Below are positions 1 through 5,117 of a stretch of DNA of 5,117 bases, in pieces; positions within the stretch are counted from its first letter, which is position 1; the number at the start of each line of letters is the position of its first letter. A program made the translations under genes and the position numbers. The stretch is from CAZZBK01 sp964387325 (GTDB lineage Bacteria > Planctomycetota > Planctomycetia > Pirellulales > PNKZ01). Where the stretch lies: assembly GCA_964387325.1 (NCBI GenBank), contig CAYLYE010000322.1, positions 1 through 5,117 on the forward strand, given 5' to 3'. Under the pieces are notes generated by a model. It made no database searches, was not told the origin of the DNA, and saw only the letters and a list, made by a program, of their open reading frames with translations.

Positions 1-1
1 G

Positions 2-52
2 GGAATTACCGAGCTTCCACGGTTCGCTCTGGATCATTCACTGCACGGTTGA
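2..52 (+). CDS. Possible 3' end of an unidentified plus-strand gene
   Basis: The second forward frame is open from the left edge and reads GITELPRFALDHSLHG before a TGA at 50-52. The stop lies four bases before a strong hairpin terminator, which is where the end of a plus-strand gene would be expected. Sixteen residues are too few to assign a family, and the other forward frames are also open over this short distance. The call therefore rests on the stop-terminator spacing alone. The alternative is that the left edge is non-coding and the terminator serves only the minus-strand CBS gene. Sequence to the left of the window would settle it. Confidence 0.3.
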   Translation, partial: GITELPRFALDHSLHG

Positions 53-56
53 CAAT

Positions 57-90
57 AAAAGCCTGCCCGGCACACGCTGGGCAGGCTTTT
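57..90. terminator. Symmetric (bidirectional) rho-independent terminator
   Basis: There are two perfect 12-base arms: AAAAGCCTGCCC at 57-68 and GGGCAGGCTTTT at 79-90, around a 10-base loop at 69-78. The stem has a GC-rich core (GCCTGCCC) and flanking A/T runs, so on either strand the hairpin is followed by a run of U (UUUUCUCG on plus, UUUUAUUG on minus). It lies 27 bases beyond the stop of the minus-strand CBS gene. It also follows a possible plus-strand stop at 50-52, so it can end both converging transcripts. Confidence 0.9.
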
Positions 91-117
91 CTCGTGCGCC
101 CGTCGATGGCAAGTCGT

Positions 118-975
118 TCAGGCCTCGGTGCGGGCCAGGGCAATGAGCAGTTCTAATTCGGTGATCACGCCGGCGTGGAGGCCTTGATCGTCGACCACGG
201 GCAAACCAAACACATGTTGTTCGAGCATCGCCGCGGCGGCATCGGACAAGGTTTGTCCGATATGCAACGGCTTGTCCTGCTTCGGCAACAACTCGCCGAC
301 CGTTTGCGCCTGGTGCTTCCAGGACGAAAATTCGCTCTCCGCGTCAGCATCGTGCAACAGTTCACCCAGCCGAGCCCTTCGCAAGGCTCGATCTGACAAG
401 ACGCCACAAACCTGATCGTCGCTAACGACGGTCAAAAACTGACTGTGCGACGACCTGAGCAGCTTACGAGCATCGTCGAGCGGCATATCAAAATCGACTT
501 TCTGCAACTGGTCATGGATCCAGGGGCGTAGCATGTGTTGCCCCTTCTGCGAGCCGCCGTAGGATAGCTCGCGCAGAAAGTCCACCGTGGTAATGATCCC
601 GTGCAATCGATTGGCCTGAACCACCGGCACACTATGAAAGTTGTGATCGAGCATGAGTTTGAGCGCACGAAAAGGCGGGTCTTCGTCGGTCACAAACATC
701 ACAGACTGCGTGAGTACTTCGCTCACGTAGGTCGTCGCACTACATTGCCCGGCGGTGAGCTCGGCGCCGACGGGCGATAATCGAGCCACGCGATCCAGAA
801 ACATGGCGATATCAAAATCGGACAACATGCCCACCAACTCGTAATCACCGTCGACCACCGGCATGTGATGGATGCCATAGTCGTACATCTGTCGCACCAC
901 CACGTCGAGTGACGTCAGCGGCGTCGCAGTGACAGGGTTAAAACTTGTCAGGCTTGCAAGTTCGATCGGTTGCAT
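118..975 (-). CDS. Protein of four CBS motifs (two Bateman modules)
   Basis: The 285-residue protein appears to consist only of CBS domains. The repeated hallmark is a hydrophobic strand with PVV, then G-x-(I/L)-(S/T)-x-x-(D/E). The four copies (numbered from the ATG at 975) are G49..S52..D55, G126..T129..D132, G191..S194..A197 and G269..T272..E275. HMPVV, SVPVV and GLPVV precede copies 1, 2 and 4. There is no signal peptide, membrane segment or attached enzyme domain, so it should be a soluble cytoplasmic protein. In known families, paired CBS motifs form Bateman modules that bind adenine nucleotides such as AMP, ATP or S-adenosylmethionine. Ligand and partner here are unknown. Copy 3 has Ala where the ribose-binding acid normally sits and lacks the PVV strand, so that site may be dead. 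A TTG at 993 would add six residues, but neither start has a clear Shine-Dalgarno. I prefer ATG because of codon rank. The stop is TGA at 118-120, followed by a strong terminator. Confidence 0.88.
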   Translation of the reverse strand: MQPIELASLTSFNPVTATPLTSLDVVVRQMYDYGIHHMPVVDGDYELVGMLSDFDIAMFLDRVARLSPVGAELTAGQCSATTYVSEVLTQSVMFVTDEDPPFRALKLMLDHNFHSVPVVQANRLHGIITTVDFLRELSYGGSQKGQHMLRPWIHDQLQKVDFDMPLDDARKLLRSSHSQFLTVVSDDQVCGVLSDRALRRARLGELLHDADAESEFSSWKHQAQTVGELLPKQDKPLHIGQTLSDAAAAMLEQHVFGLPVVDDQGLHAGVITELELLIALARTEA

Positions 976-1159
976 GGCGACACGAGTGGGCAAAATCGGA
1001 TATCAAGCGCGAAAGTAAATTCATCGCGGTGTAGCTTGGGCTAAGAAACCCTAGGACAGAGCTATCCGATTGGCTCGGCCAATTTTTGCCCAATCAAATA
1101 CACACTTAGCGCAACTCGTCATGTGGCGCAGGTTGTAACGATCATACCGCTGCGGAGAA
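976..1159. other. Intergenic gap; upstream region of the CBS gene
   Basis: This 184-bp gap lies between two minus-strand genes and should hold the promoter of the CBS gene. No good -35/-10 pair was found on the minus strand. It contains a short perfect dyad, ATTGGC-TCG-GCCAAT (1069-1083), and a widely spaced inverted pair, ATCGGAT (995-1001) and ATCCGAT (1064-1070). No convincing terminator for the upstream gene was seen, so some read-through into the CBS gene is possible. Open frames here are about 20 codons or fewer and show no coding signal. Confidence 0.5.
1069..1083. repeat. Short inverted repeat upstream of the CBS gene
   Basis: ATTGGC and GCCAAT are perfect 6-base arms around TCG. On the plus strand the dyad is followed by TTTT, giving a weak terminator look, but no plus-strand gene ends here. 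On the minus strand it lies about 95 bases upstream of the CBS start, where it could be an operator. Arms this short can occur by chance in a gap of this length. Confidence 0.25.
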
Positions 1160-2839
1160 CTACTTGGCGGCTTCGTTCTCGGCTAGCCATTTGGCCACCA
1201 TGGCGCCTTCAGCGCCAGCCTGTTCGAGCAGGGTACGAGCCTCGGCTTTATCCCCTTTGGGGTCGACGGCCAAAAATGCCCCAACCGCCAAGGCCGCCGC
1301 CGGAGTACCAACCCCGAGCGCCTTTTCAGCCAATACCCGGGCTGCCGCGGCGGGCAGTTTGCCGATATCCGCGTGCATAACGGACACGTTTTTATTTTCA
1401 GCGCGAACCACAATCTTGTCGGCGGTCGCCTCAACGACCGTGGCTACGACCGTATCCCCTTGCTTCAGTTCGTCCTTAGCCATGCACGTTTTGGCCCCAT
1501 CGATCACAGCGTTCCAGAAGTTGCGATGCGCCGCGATCATGGCTTGCATTTGTTCGACCATCGCGGTCGTATCAGGTGCCGAAGCTTCGAAGGTCGCCAG
1601 ATCGATTTGCGTTTCCGCCTCGCGCACGTTGTGGGTAACGAGCGCTTGCTTGGCCGCGGTCAACTTTTGTTTGACAGCCACCAACTCCTTTTGATCGGCC
1701 TTTTTCATCGGCTTCTCGGGAGTTGCATCGGGGGCTGGAGGAGCCGGTTTGGGCTCGGGCTTCGTCTCCGGCTTCATCTCGGGTTCGGTCTTCGCCACCA
1801 CCGTTGGTTCCGTCTTGTTTTTCGAGTTGCTTGGTGGGGGCAATTTGGTGCTTGTCGAGAACATTTCCTTGGCCGTCTGCGTCCCCGGTGTTTTTTTTGC
1901 CTTATCCAGGTCGCTGATGATGCTGTCGACTTTGCCTTTAGGGGTCGTCGGAGCCGGCATGAATGACGGGTCAGGGGTCCCTAAGGCACTCTCGCCATTC
2001 GATCGTGGTGGGGGATTCGGAGTATTCGTCAACCTGCCTAAGTTGGGCCTTCGCGGACCACTCTCGACCAACGGCGGGACAACGGGCACCGCCGTCTGTT
2101 GCTGAGCCGGTTTGGGCAATATCTTGCCCCGGTACACGAAGAGCATCACGCCCGCGAATGCCAACAACGCCACTCCCAGCACCAGCATGGCCATCTGATT
2201 GCCCGACTTGCGCTGGCGTCGGTAGTCGCTCCGTACCGCCGAAGCGCTGTTGGCATTGAAGCCCGGATCCGTCGCTTGGCCAAAAGGTATGCCGTAGGCA
2301 GGCTGGGCAGCGTAGCCAGGAGCCATCGGCTGAGCCATCATGGGATTCATCCCCTGGGGCATCCCTCCCATCGGCATTGGCTGCGCCATCATCGGCTGTC
2401 CCATCGCCCCTGGGGCCATCATGGGCTGCCCGGCATAAGGTGCTCCCATCGCTTGAGGCATTCCCGGCATCACCGGCGCAGCCATCATCGGCTGACCGGA
2501 CATTGCTTGGGCCATCATCGGCTGCGCCTGAACCGGGGCTGGCTGAGCCATCATCGGAGCCGCTGCTGCTTGGCGCAGCTTTTGCTCGTATTCGCGGCGC
2601 GAAGCGCCCACCAATAGCGTCGACTTCGCCTGCTGCAACTCTTGCAGTACTTGTTTTGCCAAAGCCGCGTAAGGACCTTGCATGTGCGGAGTGACCAAGG
2701 CAATCCGCTCGTCAATCGCGTCAGCAAGTACCGGCGGCTCACTCGTAAAAGAGGGCACTCCGATCAACTCATACAAGTTGGCGGGCTGATGACCGGCAAT
2801 GCCCAACCAGGACTGATACGGGTTAAACGAATTCGACAT
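1160..2839 (-). CDS. Planctomycete J-like single-pass membrane protein with Met/Pro-rich repeat
   Basis: The 559-residue protein (numbered from ATG 2839) has five segments. Residues 1-91 form a degenerate J-domain-like module: NPYQSWLGI, YELIGV, and a final helix QQAKSTLLVGASRREYEQKL resembling the J-domain end. It has no HPD motif, so stimulation of DnaK is unlikely. Residues 94-175 are a low-complexity tract rich in Met, Pro, Gln, Ala and Gly, with repeated PMMAQP-type units. A membrane helix spans about 216-236 (MAMLVLGVALLAFAGVMLFVY), preceded by YRRQRKSG; by the positive-inside rule the N-terminus is cytoplasmic. Residues 237-375 are a Pro-rich linker ending in a KPE-rich stretch. Residues 381-559 are a helical region, a short beta-like stretch (GDTVVATVVEATADKIVVRAE) and a helical C-terminus. 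The ATG is preferred over a GTG at 2860 because GAGGG lies seven bases upstream of it and the family usually starts close to the NPYQ motif. The function is unknown; a scaffold or envelope-stress role would be guesswork. Confidence 0.85.
   Translation of the reverse strand: MSNSFNPYQSWLGIAGHQPANLYELIGVPSFTSEPPVLADAIDERIALVTPHMQGPYAALAKQVLQELQQAKSTLLVGASRREYEQKLRQAAAAPMMAQPAPVQAQPMMAQAMSGQPMMAAPVMPGMPQAMGAPYAGQPMMAPGAMGQPMMAQPMPMGGMPQGMNPMMAQPMAPGYAAQPAYGIPFGQATDPGFNANSASAVRSDYRRQRKSGNQMAMLVLGVALLAFAGVMLFVYRGKILPKPAQQQTAVPVVPPLVESGPRRPNLGRLTNTPNPPPRSNGESALGTPDPSFMPAPTTPKGKVDSIISDLDKAKKTPGTQTAKEMFSTSTKLPPPSNSKNKTEPTVVAKTEPEMKPETKPEPKPAPPAPDATPEKPMKKADQKELVAVKQKLTAAKQALVTHNVREAETQIDLATFEASAPDTTAMVEQMQAMIAAHRNFWNAVIDGAKTCMAKDELKQGDTVVATVVEATADKIVVRAENKNVSVMHADIGKLPAAAARVLAEKALGVGTPAAALAVGAFLAVDPKGDKAEARTLLEQAGAEGAMVAKWLAENEAAK
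1712..1816 (-). repeat. Lys/Pro/Glu-rich linker repeat inside the membrane protein
   Basis: This stretch encodes KTEPTVVAKTEPEMKPETKP followed by EPKPAPPAP, an irregular run of (K/E)P dipeptides. It lies just before the C-terminal domain, about 105 residues beyond the membrane helix. Such stretches form extended stalks in TonB and similar envelope proteins. Here it probably holds the C-terminal domain away from the membrane. Confidence 0.6.
2132..2194 (-). other. Encoded transmembrane helix of the J-like protein
   Basis: The codons give about 21 uninterrupted apolar residues (MAMLVLGVALLAFAGVMLFVY), flanked by RRQRK on the N-terminal side and RGK on the C-terminal side. It is the only strong hydrophobic segment in the protein. 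It is too far from the N-terminus to be a signal peptide, so it should be a single anchor. Confidence 0.85.
2315..2560 (-). repeat. Imperfect repeats encoding the PMMAQP-type tract
   Basis: Read on the plus strand, copies of GCCATCATCGGCTG or close variants start at 2334, 2385, 2415, 2481, 2511 and 2547. The spacings are 51, 30, 66, 30 and 36 bases, all multiples of three, so the reading frame is kept. On the coding strand they give Q-P-M-M-A units. The encoded segment has 22 Met in about 80 residues. In-frame repeats of this type are prone to copy-number change between strains. Confidence 0.75.
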
Positions 2840-2846
2840 GTCACGA

Positions 2847-2851
2847 CCCTC
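2847..2851 (-). promoter_or_regulatory. Ribosome binding site deciding the ATG at 2839
   Basis: On the minus strand GAGGG (within GCGAGGG) lies seven bases before the ATG at 2839. The longer GTG start at 2860 has only an AT-rich stretch without a purine-rich core upstream. This favours the 559-residue form. Confidence 0.6.
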
Positions 2852-2860
2852 GCTCGACAC

Positions 2861-3122
2861 AGGAGTTCAAATTGCACAGCGCGCGCAGCAACCACAGGGG
2901 GGCAAACGACACACCGACATCAGGCGGGAATAAATCGTCACGGCGCAATACGACGCGACGGTCAACATTTCGACGCGCTCAGGACAGCGAAAGTTCCACC
3001 CAGATCACCGCGAGTCGTGATCGTCCGACCGCTCGACATCCTGGTCGCTAAATGCTAACAGTCGTTCCTATTATGGTTAAAGAACCCCGTTCAGGCAACG
3101 TGCGATCCATGACCAAAACCGC
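2861..3122. other. Intergenic gap upstream of the J-like protein gene
   Basis: This gap lies between the phosphatase stop and the start region of the J-like gene. No strong terminator for the phosphatase was seen; the only dyad near the stop is a 4-base stem (GGTT-AAAG-AACC, 3075-3086). A TTGACC sequence occurs on the minus strand (2960-2965) but has no -10 element at a usual distance, so the promoter is not located. Minus-strand frames of 20, 25 and 33 codons occur, the last being Cys-rich (2867-2968). None has a convincing ribosome binding site. Confidence 0.5.
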
Positions 3123-4781
3123 TTATTTCTCTCCAACAGGGGGCTGCCCAAACGGCTCGATCAGCGGTTCGACCACCGTCGCCGGCGGGGGCGCAATACC
3201 CCAGATTCGCGCAATCGTTGGCGCCATCGCCCCCGGCACTACGCGCTCAGCATACCGGCCTGCCCTGACGCCATCGCCGTAAAACACCAGCGGGATATGG
3301 CTGTCGTACTCCCAAGGACTGCCGTGGGTCGCCGGAGCCGTCCCGCTGATGTGATACGGAGCAAGGCAGTAGAGCACATCGCCACTCCGTCGCGGGTTAA
3401 ACGTTCGATAGAACTGCAAGGCGAGACCATCGCTCGGGGGTGAGCCGAGCATCTGTTCGCGCGTCACCGCGCCGCCGACAAACGGCTCGGCGAGCAACCG
3501 ATCGCGCACGATCCGTTGCGCCTCGACGAACGCGTCCCCCTTGAGCTGCGGATGGTCGTGTCGCAGATAGACCTCGCCGTAGTCAAAGTTCTGCACATAA
3601 GTAACATCCGACACTCCGAACTGCTGGCTCAGGGCCTGCTCGATCCGAATGCCGAAAAAGCCCGTCGACTTGCCGAAGGGATTTCGCCCAGCAGGCAAGC
3701 CACGCTGCTTGGCGTACTCGGGCACCGGAGCAACACCGTGATCGCTCGACAACACGAACAACACCGGTCGACCCTTCAATTGCTCACGCAGAAATCGCAT
3801 AAACTGGCCAAGCTGTTGATCGGTGCGATACGTCATGTCCTGCACCTCGAGGCTGTGCGGGCCGTAGCCGTGGCCGACATAGTCGTTGCTCGATAGGTTG
3901 ATCGCCAGCAGGTCGGGGGTCTCACGTTGGCCGAGCTGTTCGTACTCGACGACCAACCGGGCCACGTCGAGCGTGATCTCGTTGCCAAACGGCGTGCGTG
4001 TAATGACATCGAACAATTTTTTATCACCGGCCGCAGGGAGTGGATGCGGAAAGGCGCGGCCCAGCGGCGGATAATTCGTCTCGAACTCGGCGTCGTCCGG
4101 GTAGTACTCGACGTATTTCTCACGCGGATAGATCAGCTCCCATCGGCGGCCGCCAAACTTTTCGACCGCGTCACTCTCGTTGTACAACCGCAAGTAGCCG
4201 GGCAACTCGCGGCGATAATAGGTACTCGTGACCCACAAGCCATTCTCTTCGTCGTACCAGTAGGCGGCGTCCGGAGTATGTCCCGCCATGAGCACACTGG
4301 CGCGATCTTTGAGCGCCACGCCAAACACCTTCGATTTCGGATAGTGCAGCTTGAGCATATCGCCAAGCGTGCTCACCAATAGCGAGCGCGGCGAGGCTGG
4401 ATCGCCACCGCCGCCGACCACCTCTTCATCCTTATCGAGGACACAGTATCGCTTTTTGCCCTCCTCGCGGTCGAACCAAGCGTTGTCGATGATGCCTGTC
4501 TGACGCGGAAACGCGCCGGTGAGCAGCACACTGTGGCCCGGCGCGGTGTAAGTGAAGGCCTGCCCATGGTGACAGTTCGTGTACAGCGCCGCATCGGTCC
4601 AGAATTTCTCGAACAGACCGTCGGGATGAAAATGGGGCCGCATCCGCTGCAAGTACTCGAACGGAAACTGATCGATGCTCACGACGACCACGAGCGCTGG
4701 CCCCTCGCTGGCCGCCGCCCACGTCGCCCCCAGGACCAGGGCATACCCCAACACGATCATTTGCCAAACGCGTCGCGCCAT
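3123..4781 (-). CDS. Exported PafA-like alkaline phosphatase (phosphate monoesterase)
   Basis: The 552-residue protein starts with a signal peptide (MARRVWQMIVLGYALVLGATWAAA, cleavage near residue 24), so it should act outside the cytoplasm. It belongs to the alkaline phosphatase / type I phosphodiesterase superfamily. Its probable active-site residues line up with the PafA enzyme of Elizabethkingia. Zinc ligands are D37 (SIDQ), D300 and H304 (SSNDYVGH), D347 and H348 (SSDHG) and H486 (ATHGSPW). The nucleophile is T79 (TYTAPGHS), and the phosphate-binding residues are N100 (IIDN), K158 and R160 (LKDR). In PafA the Lys-Arg pair favours monoesters over diesters, so release of phosphate from organic monoesters is the likely reaction; this is inferred from family knowledge. 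Length is normal for PafA, with no break or missing key residue. GAGG lies seven bases before the ATG at 4781. The gene diverges from the haem-type gene to its right. Confidence 0.9.
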   Translation of the reverse strand: MARRVWQMIVLGYALVLGATWAAASEGPALVVVVSIDQFPFEYLQRMRPHFHPDGLFEKFWTDAALYTNCHHGQAFTYTAPGHSVLLTGAFPRQTGIIDNAWFDREEGKKRYCVLDKDEEVVGGGGDPASPRSLLVSTLGDMLKLHYPKSKVFGVALKDRASVLMAGHTPDAAYWYDEENGLWVTSTYYRRELPGYLRLYNESDAVEKFGGRRWELIYPREKYVEYYPDDAEFETNYPPLGRAFPHPLPAAGDKKLFDVITRTPFGNEITLDVARLVVEYEQLGQRETPDLLAINLSSNDYVGHGYGPHSLEVQDMTYRTDQQLGQFMRFLREQLKGRPVLFVLSSDHGVAPVPEYAKQRGLPAGRNPFGKSTGFFGIRIEQALSQQFGVSDVTYVQNFDYGEVYLRHDHPQLKGDAFVEAQRIVRDRLLAEPFVGGAVTREQMLGSPPSDGLALQFYRTFNPRRSGDVLYCLAPYHISGTAPATHGSPWEYDSHIPLVFYGDGVRAGRYAERVVPGAMAPTIARIWGIAPPPATVVEPLIEPFGQPPVGEK

Positions 4782-4788
4782 GCTTCAA

Positions 4789-4792
4789 CCTC
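4789..4792 (-). promoter_or_regulatory. Ribosome binding site of the phosphatase gene
   Basis: On the minus strand GAGG (within ATGAGGTTG) lies seven bases before the ATG at 4781. It supports this start, which also gives an intact signal peptide. Confidence 0.6.
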
Positions 4793-4826
4793 ATCCAGTA
4801 AAAACGCTCGAATGCAGCAGCCGTCT

Positions 4827-4855
4827 ATTATGGGTAGCGGTAAACAGATTACCAG
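4827..4855 (-). promoter_or_regulatory. Possible promoter of the phosphatase gene
   Basis: On the minus strand CATAAT (4827-4832) matches the TATAAT -10 box at five of six bases and would place the transcript start about 38 bases before the ATG. The -35 region (CTGGTA or TGGTAA, 4849-4855) is weak. A perfect dyad GGTAA-ACAGA-TTACC (4839-4853) covers the spacer and touches the -35 region, so a regulator could act here. It shows no recognisable Pho box. Confidence 0.35.
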
Positions 4856-4862
4856 TTACGAT

Positions 4863-4892
4863 TTGATCGTCTGCCCGATTGCAGACTAAAAT
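4863..4892 (+). promoter_or_regulatory. Sigma70-like promoter with a dyad filling its spacer
   Basis: TTGATC (4863-4868) and TAAAAT (4887-4892) match the -35 and -10 boxes at four and five of six bases, with an 18-base spacer. The spacer is exactly GTCTGC-CCGATT-GCAGAC, a perfect 6-base inverted repeat around a 6-base centre. The predicted start of transcription, near 4899, gives a leader of about 40 bases before the ATG at 4940. The dyad's placement is that of an operator read by a dimeric regulator, but no regulator gene is in the window. Confidence 0.55.
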
Positions 4893-4939
4893 GCCCTGGC
4901 GATGTGCGGATTGAGTTTTGCTCCGAGGACGAACACACC

Positions 4940-5117
4940 ATGCTGCGACAAATGCTCTGCGTGATGACGCTGTCTGCGACGACTTGGCTCGCGCTCGCCA
5001 CGTGCTTGCCCGCCCAGGCACCCAAGAGCGTTGTGCCCCACAATCAATCAGCCCCCCCCAACGAACCACGCTCCCCTGAGGAGGCCGTTAAGCACATGGT
5101 GGTACCGGCCGGGTTCA
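4940..5117 (+). CDS. N-terminus of a PVC-type haem-binding / membrane-bound dehydrogenase-like protein (runs off the window)
   Basis: Only the first 59 codons are present. The product starts MLRQMLCVMTLSATTWLALA and continues with TCLPAQA, a signal peptide with probable cleavage after AQA (residue 27). After a short polar stretch comes SPEEAVKHMVVPAGF, which resembles the beginning of the large planctomycete/verrucomicrobial secreted proteins. These usually carry a beta-propeller, a helical-repeat region and a C-terminal CxxCH haem site. None of those parts is in the window, so the haem site and catalytic role are inferred from the family. GAGGA (4925-4929) lies 10 bases before the ATG, supporting this start, and a promoter lies at 4863-4892. 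The frame is also open further upstream, but no better start is present. Confidence 0.7.
   Translation, partial: MLRQMLCVMTLSATTWLALATCLPAQAPKSVVPHNQSAPPNEPRSPEEAVKHMVVPAGF

Noticed and set aside
1068..1088. Dyad followed by TTTT, looking like a plus-strand terminator
   Set aside because: The stem is only six pairs and no plus-strand gene ends near it. It is kept only as a weak inverted repeat.
1373..1966. Plus-strand frame of 197 codons inside the J-like gene
   Set aside because: It is a shadow of the opposite gene: composition is biased to Arg, Leu, Phe and His, there is no recognisable motif, and the minus frame has clear domains.
2315..2560. Regularly spaced short repeats considered as a CRISPR-like array
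   Set aside because: The copies are 14 bases, imperfect, unevenly spaced and in frame with a protein repeat, and there are no unique spacers of constant length.
2099..2617. Plus-strand frame of 172 codons rich in His and Arg, opposite the Met-rich repeat
   Set aside because: It is the antisense of the repeated Met/Pro/Gln codons; ATG repeats read as CAT give His. It has no family resemblance and lies wholly inside a well-supported minus-strand gene.
2642..3058. Plus-strand frame of 138 codons covering the start of the J-like gene and the gap upstream
   Set aside because: About half lies antisense to the conserved N-terminal module, the rest has Arg/Thr-rich random composition, and no ribosome binding site was found.
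4940..5007. Lipoprotein signal at the Cys in LATC of the haem-type protein
   Set aside because: Thr at the position before Cys is a poor lipobox fit, and a standard cleavage site after AQA follows five residues later.
4791..5069. Minus-strand frame of 92 codons over the divergent region and the haem-type gene start
   Set aside because: It overlaps the signal peptide of the plus-strand gene and both candidate promoters. The plus-strand reading has a signal peptide, a ribosome binding site and a family motif.

Overview
The window looks like chromosomal DNA of a planctomycete, most likely of the Pirellula/Blastopirellula/Rhodopirellula type. Two independent signals support this. The protein encoded at 1160-2839 (minus) opens with a planctomycete-style degenerate J-domain module (NPYQSWLGI...YELIGV). 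The gene entering at 4940 (plus) encodes a secreted protein whose first residues after the signal peptide (SPEEAVKHMVVPAGF) resemble the start of the large PVC-type haem-binding / 'membrane-bound dehydrogenase' family. The assignment rests on motif recognition from memory, not on a search.

Layout. At 2-52 there may be the last 16 codons of a plus-strand gene, followed at 57-90 by a strong symmetric hairpin terminator that can serve both converging transcripts. Three minus-strand genes follow. The first is a protein of four CBS motifs (118-975). The second is a single-pass membrane protein with a J-like N-terminus, a Met/Pro/Gln repeat, a Pro/Lys/Glu linker and a C-terminal extracytoplasmic domain (1160-2839). 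The third is an exported PafA-like alkaline phosphatase (3123-4781). A 158-bp divergent intergenic region (4782-4939) separates the phosphatase from the plus-strand haem-protein gene that runs off the right edge. The gaps at 976-1159 and 2840-3122 hold no convincing gene.

How the genes relate. The three minus-strand genes are separated by 184 and 283 bp and show no translational coupling, so they are probably separate transcription units. The phosphatase and the PVC haem-type protein are both exported and share a divergent control region. That region contains a good sigma70-like promoter whose 18-bp spacer is entirely a perfect 6-6-6 inverted repeat. The J-like membrane protein and the CBS protein have no evident functional link to them.

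The most unusual item is the 559-residue membrane protein. It has a J fold without the HPD motif, an 80-residue segment that is about a quarter methionine, and a TonB-like proline-rich stalk. No insertion sequence, CRISPR array, tRNA or rRNA was seen. The window reads as ordinary, lineage-specific chromosome, not a mobile or defence island.
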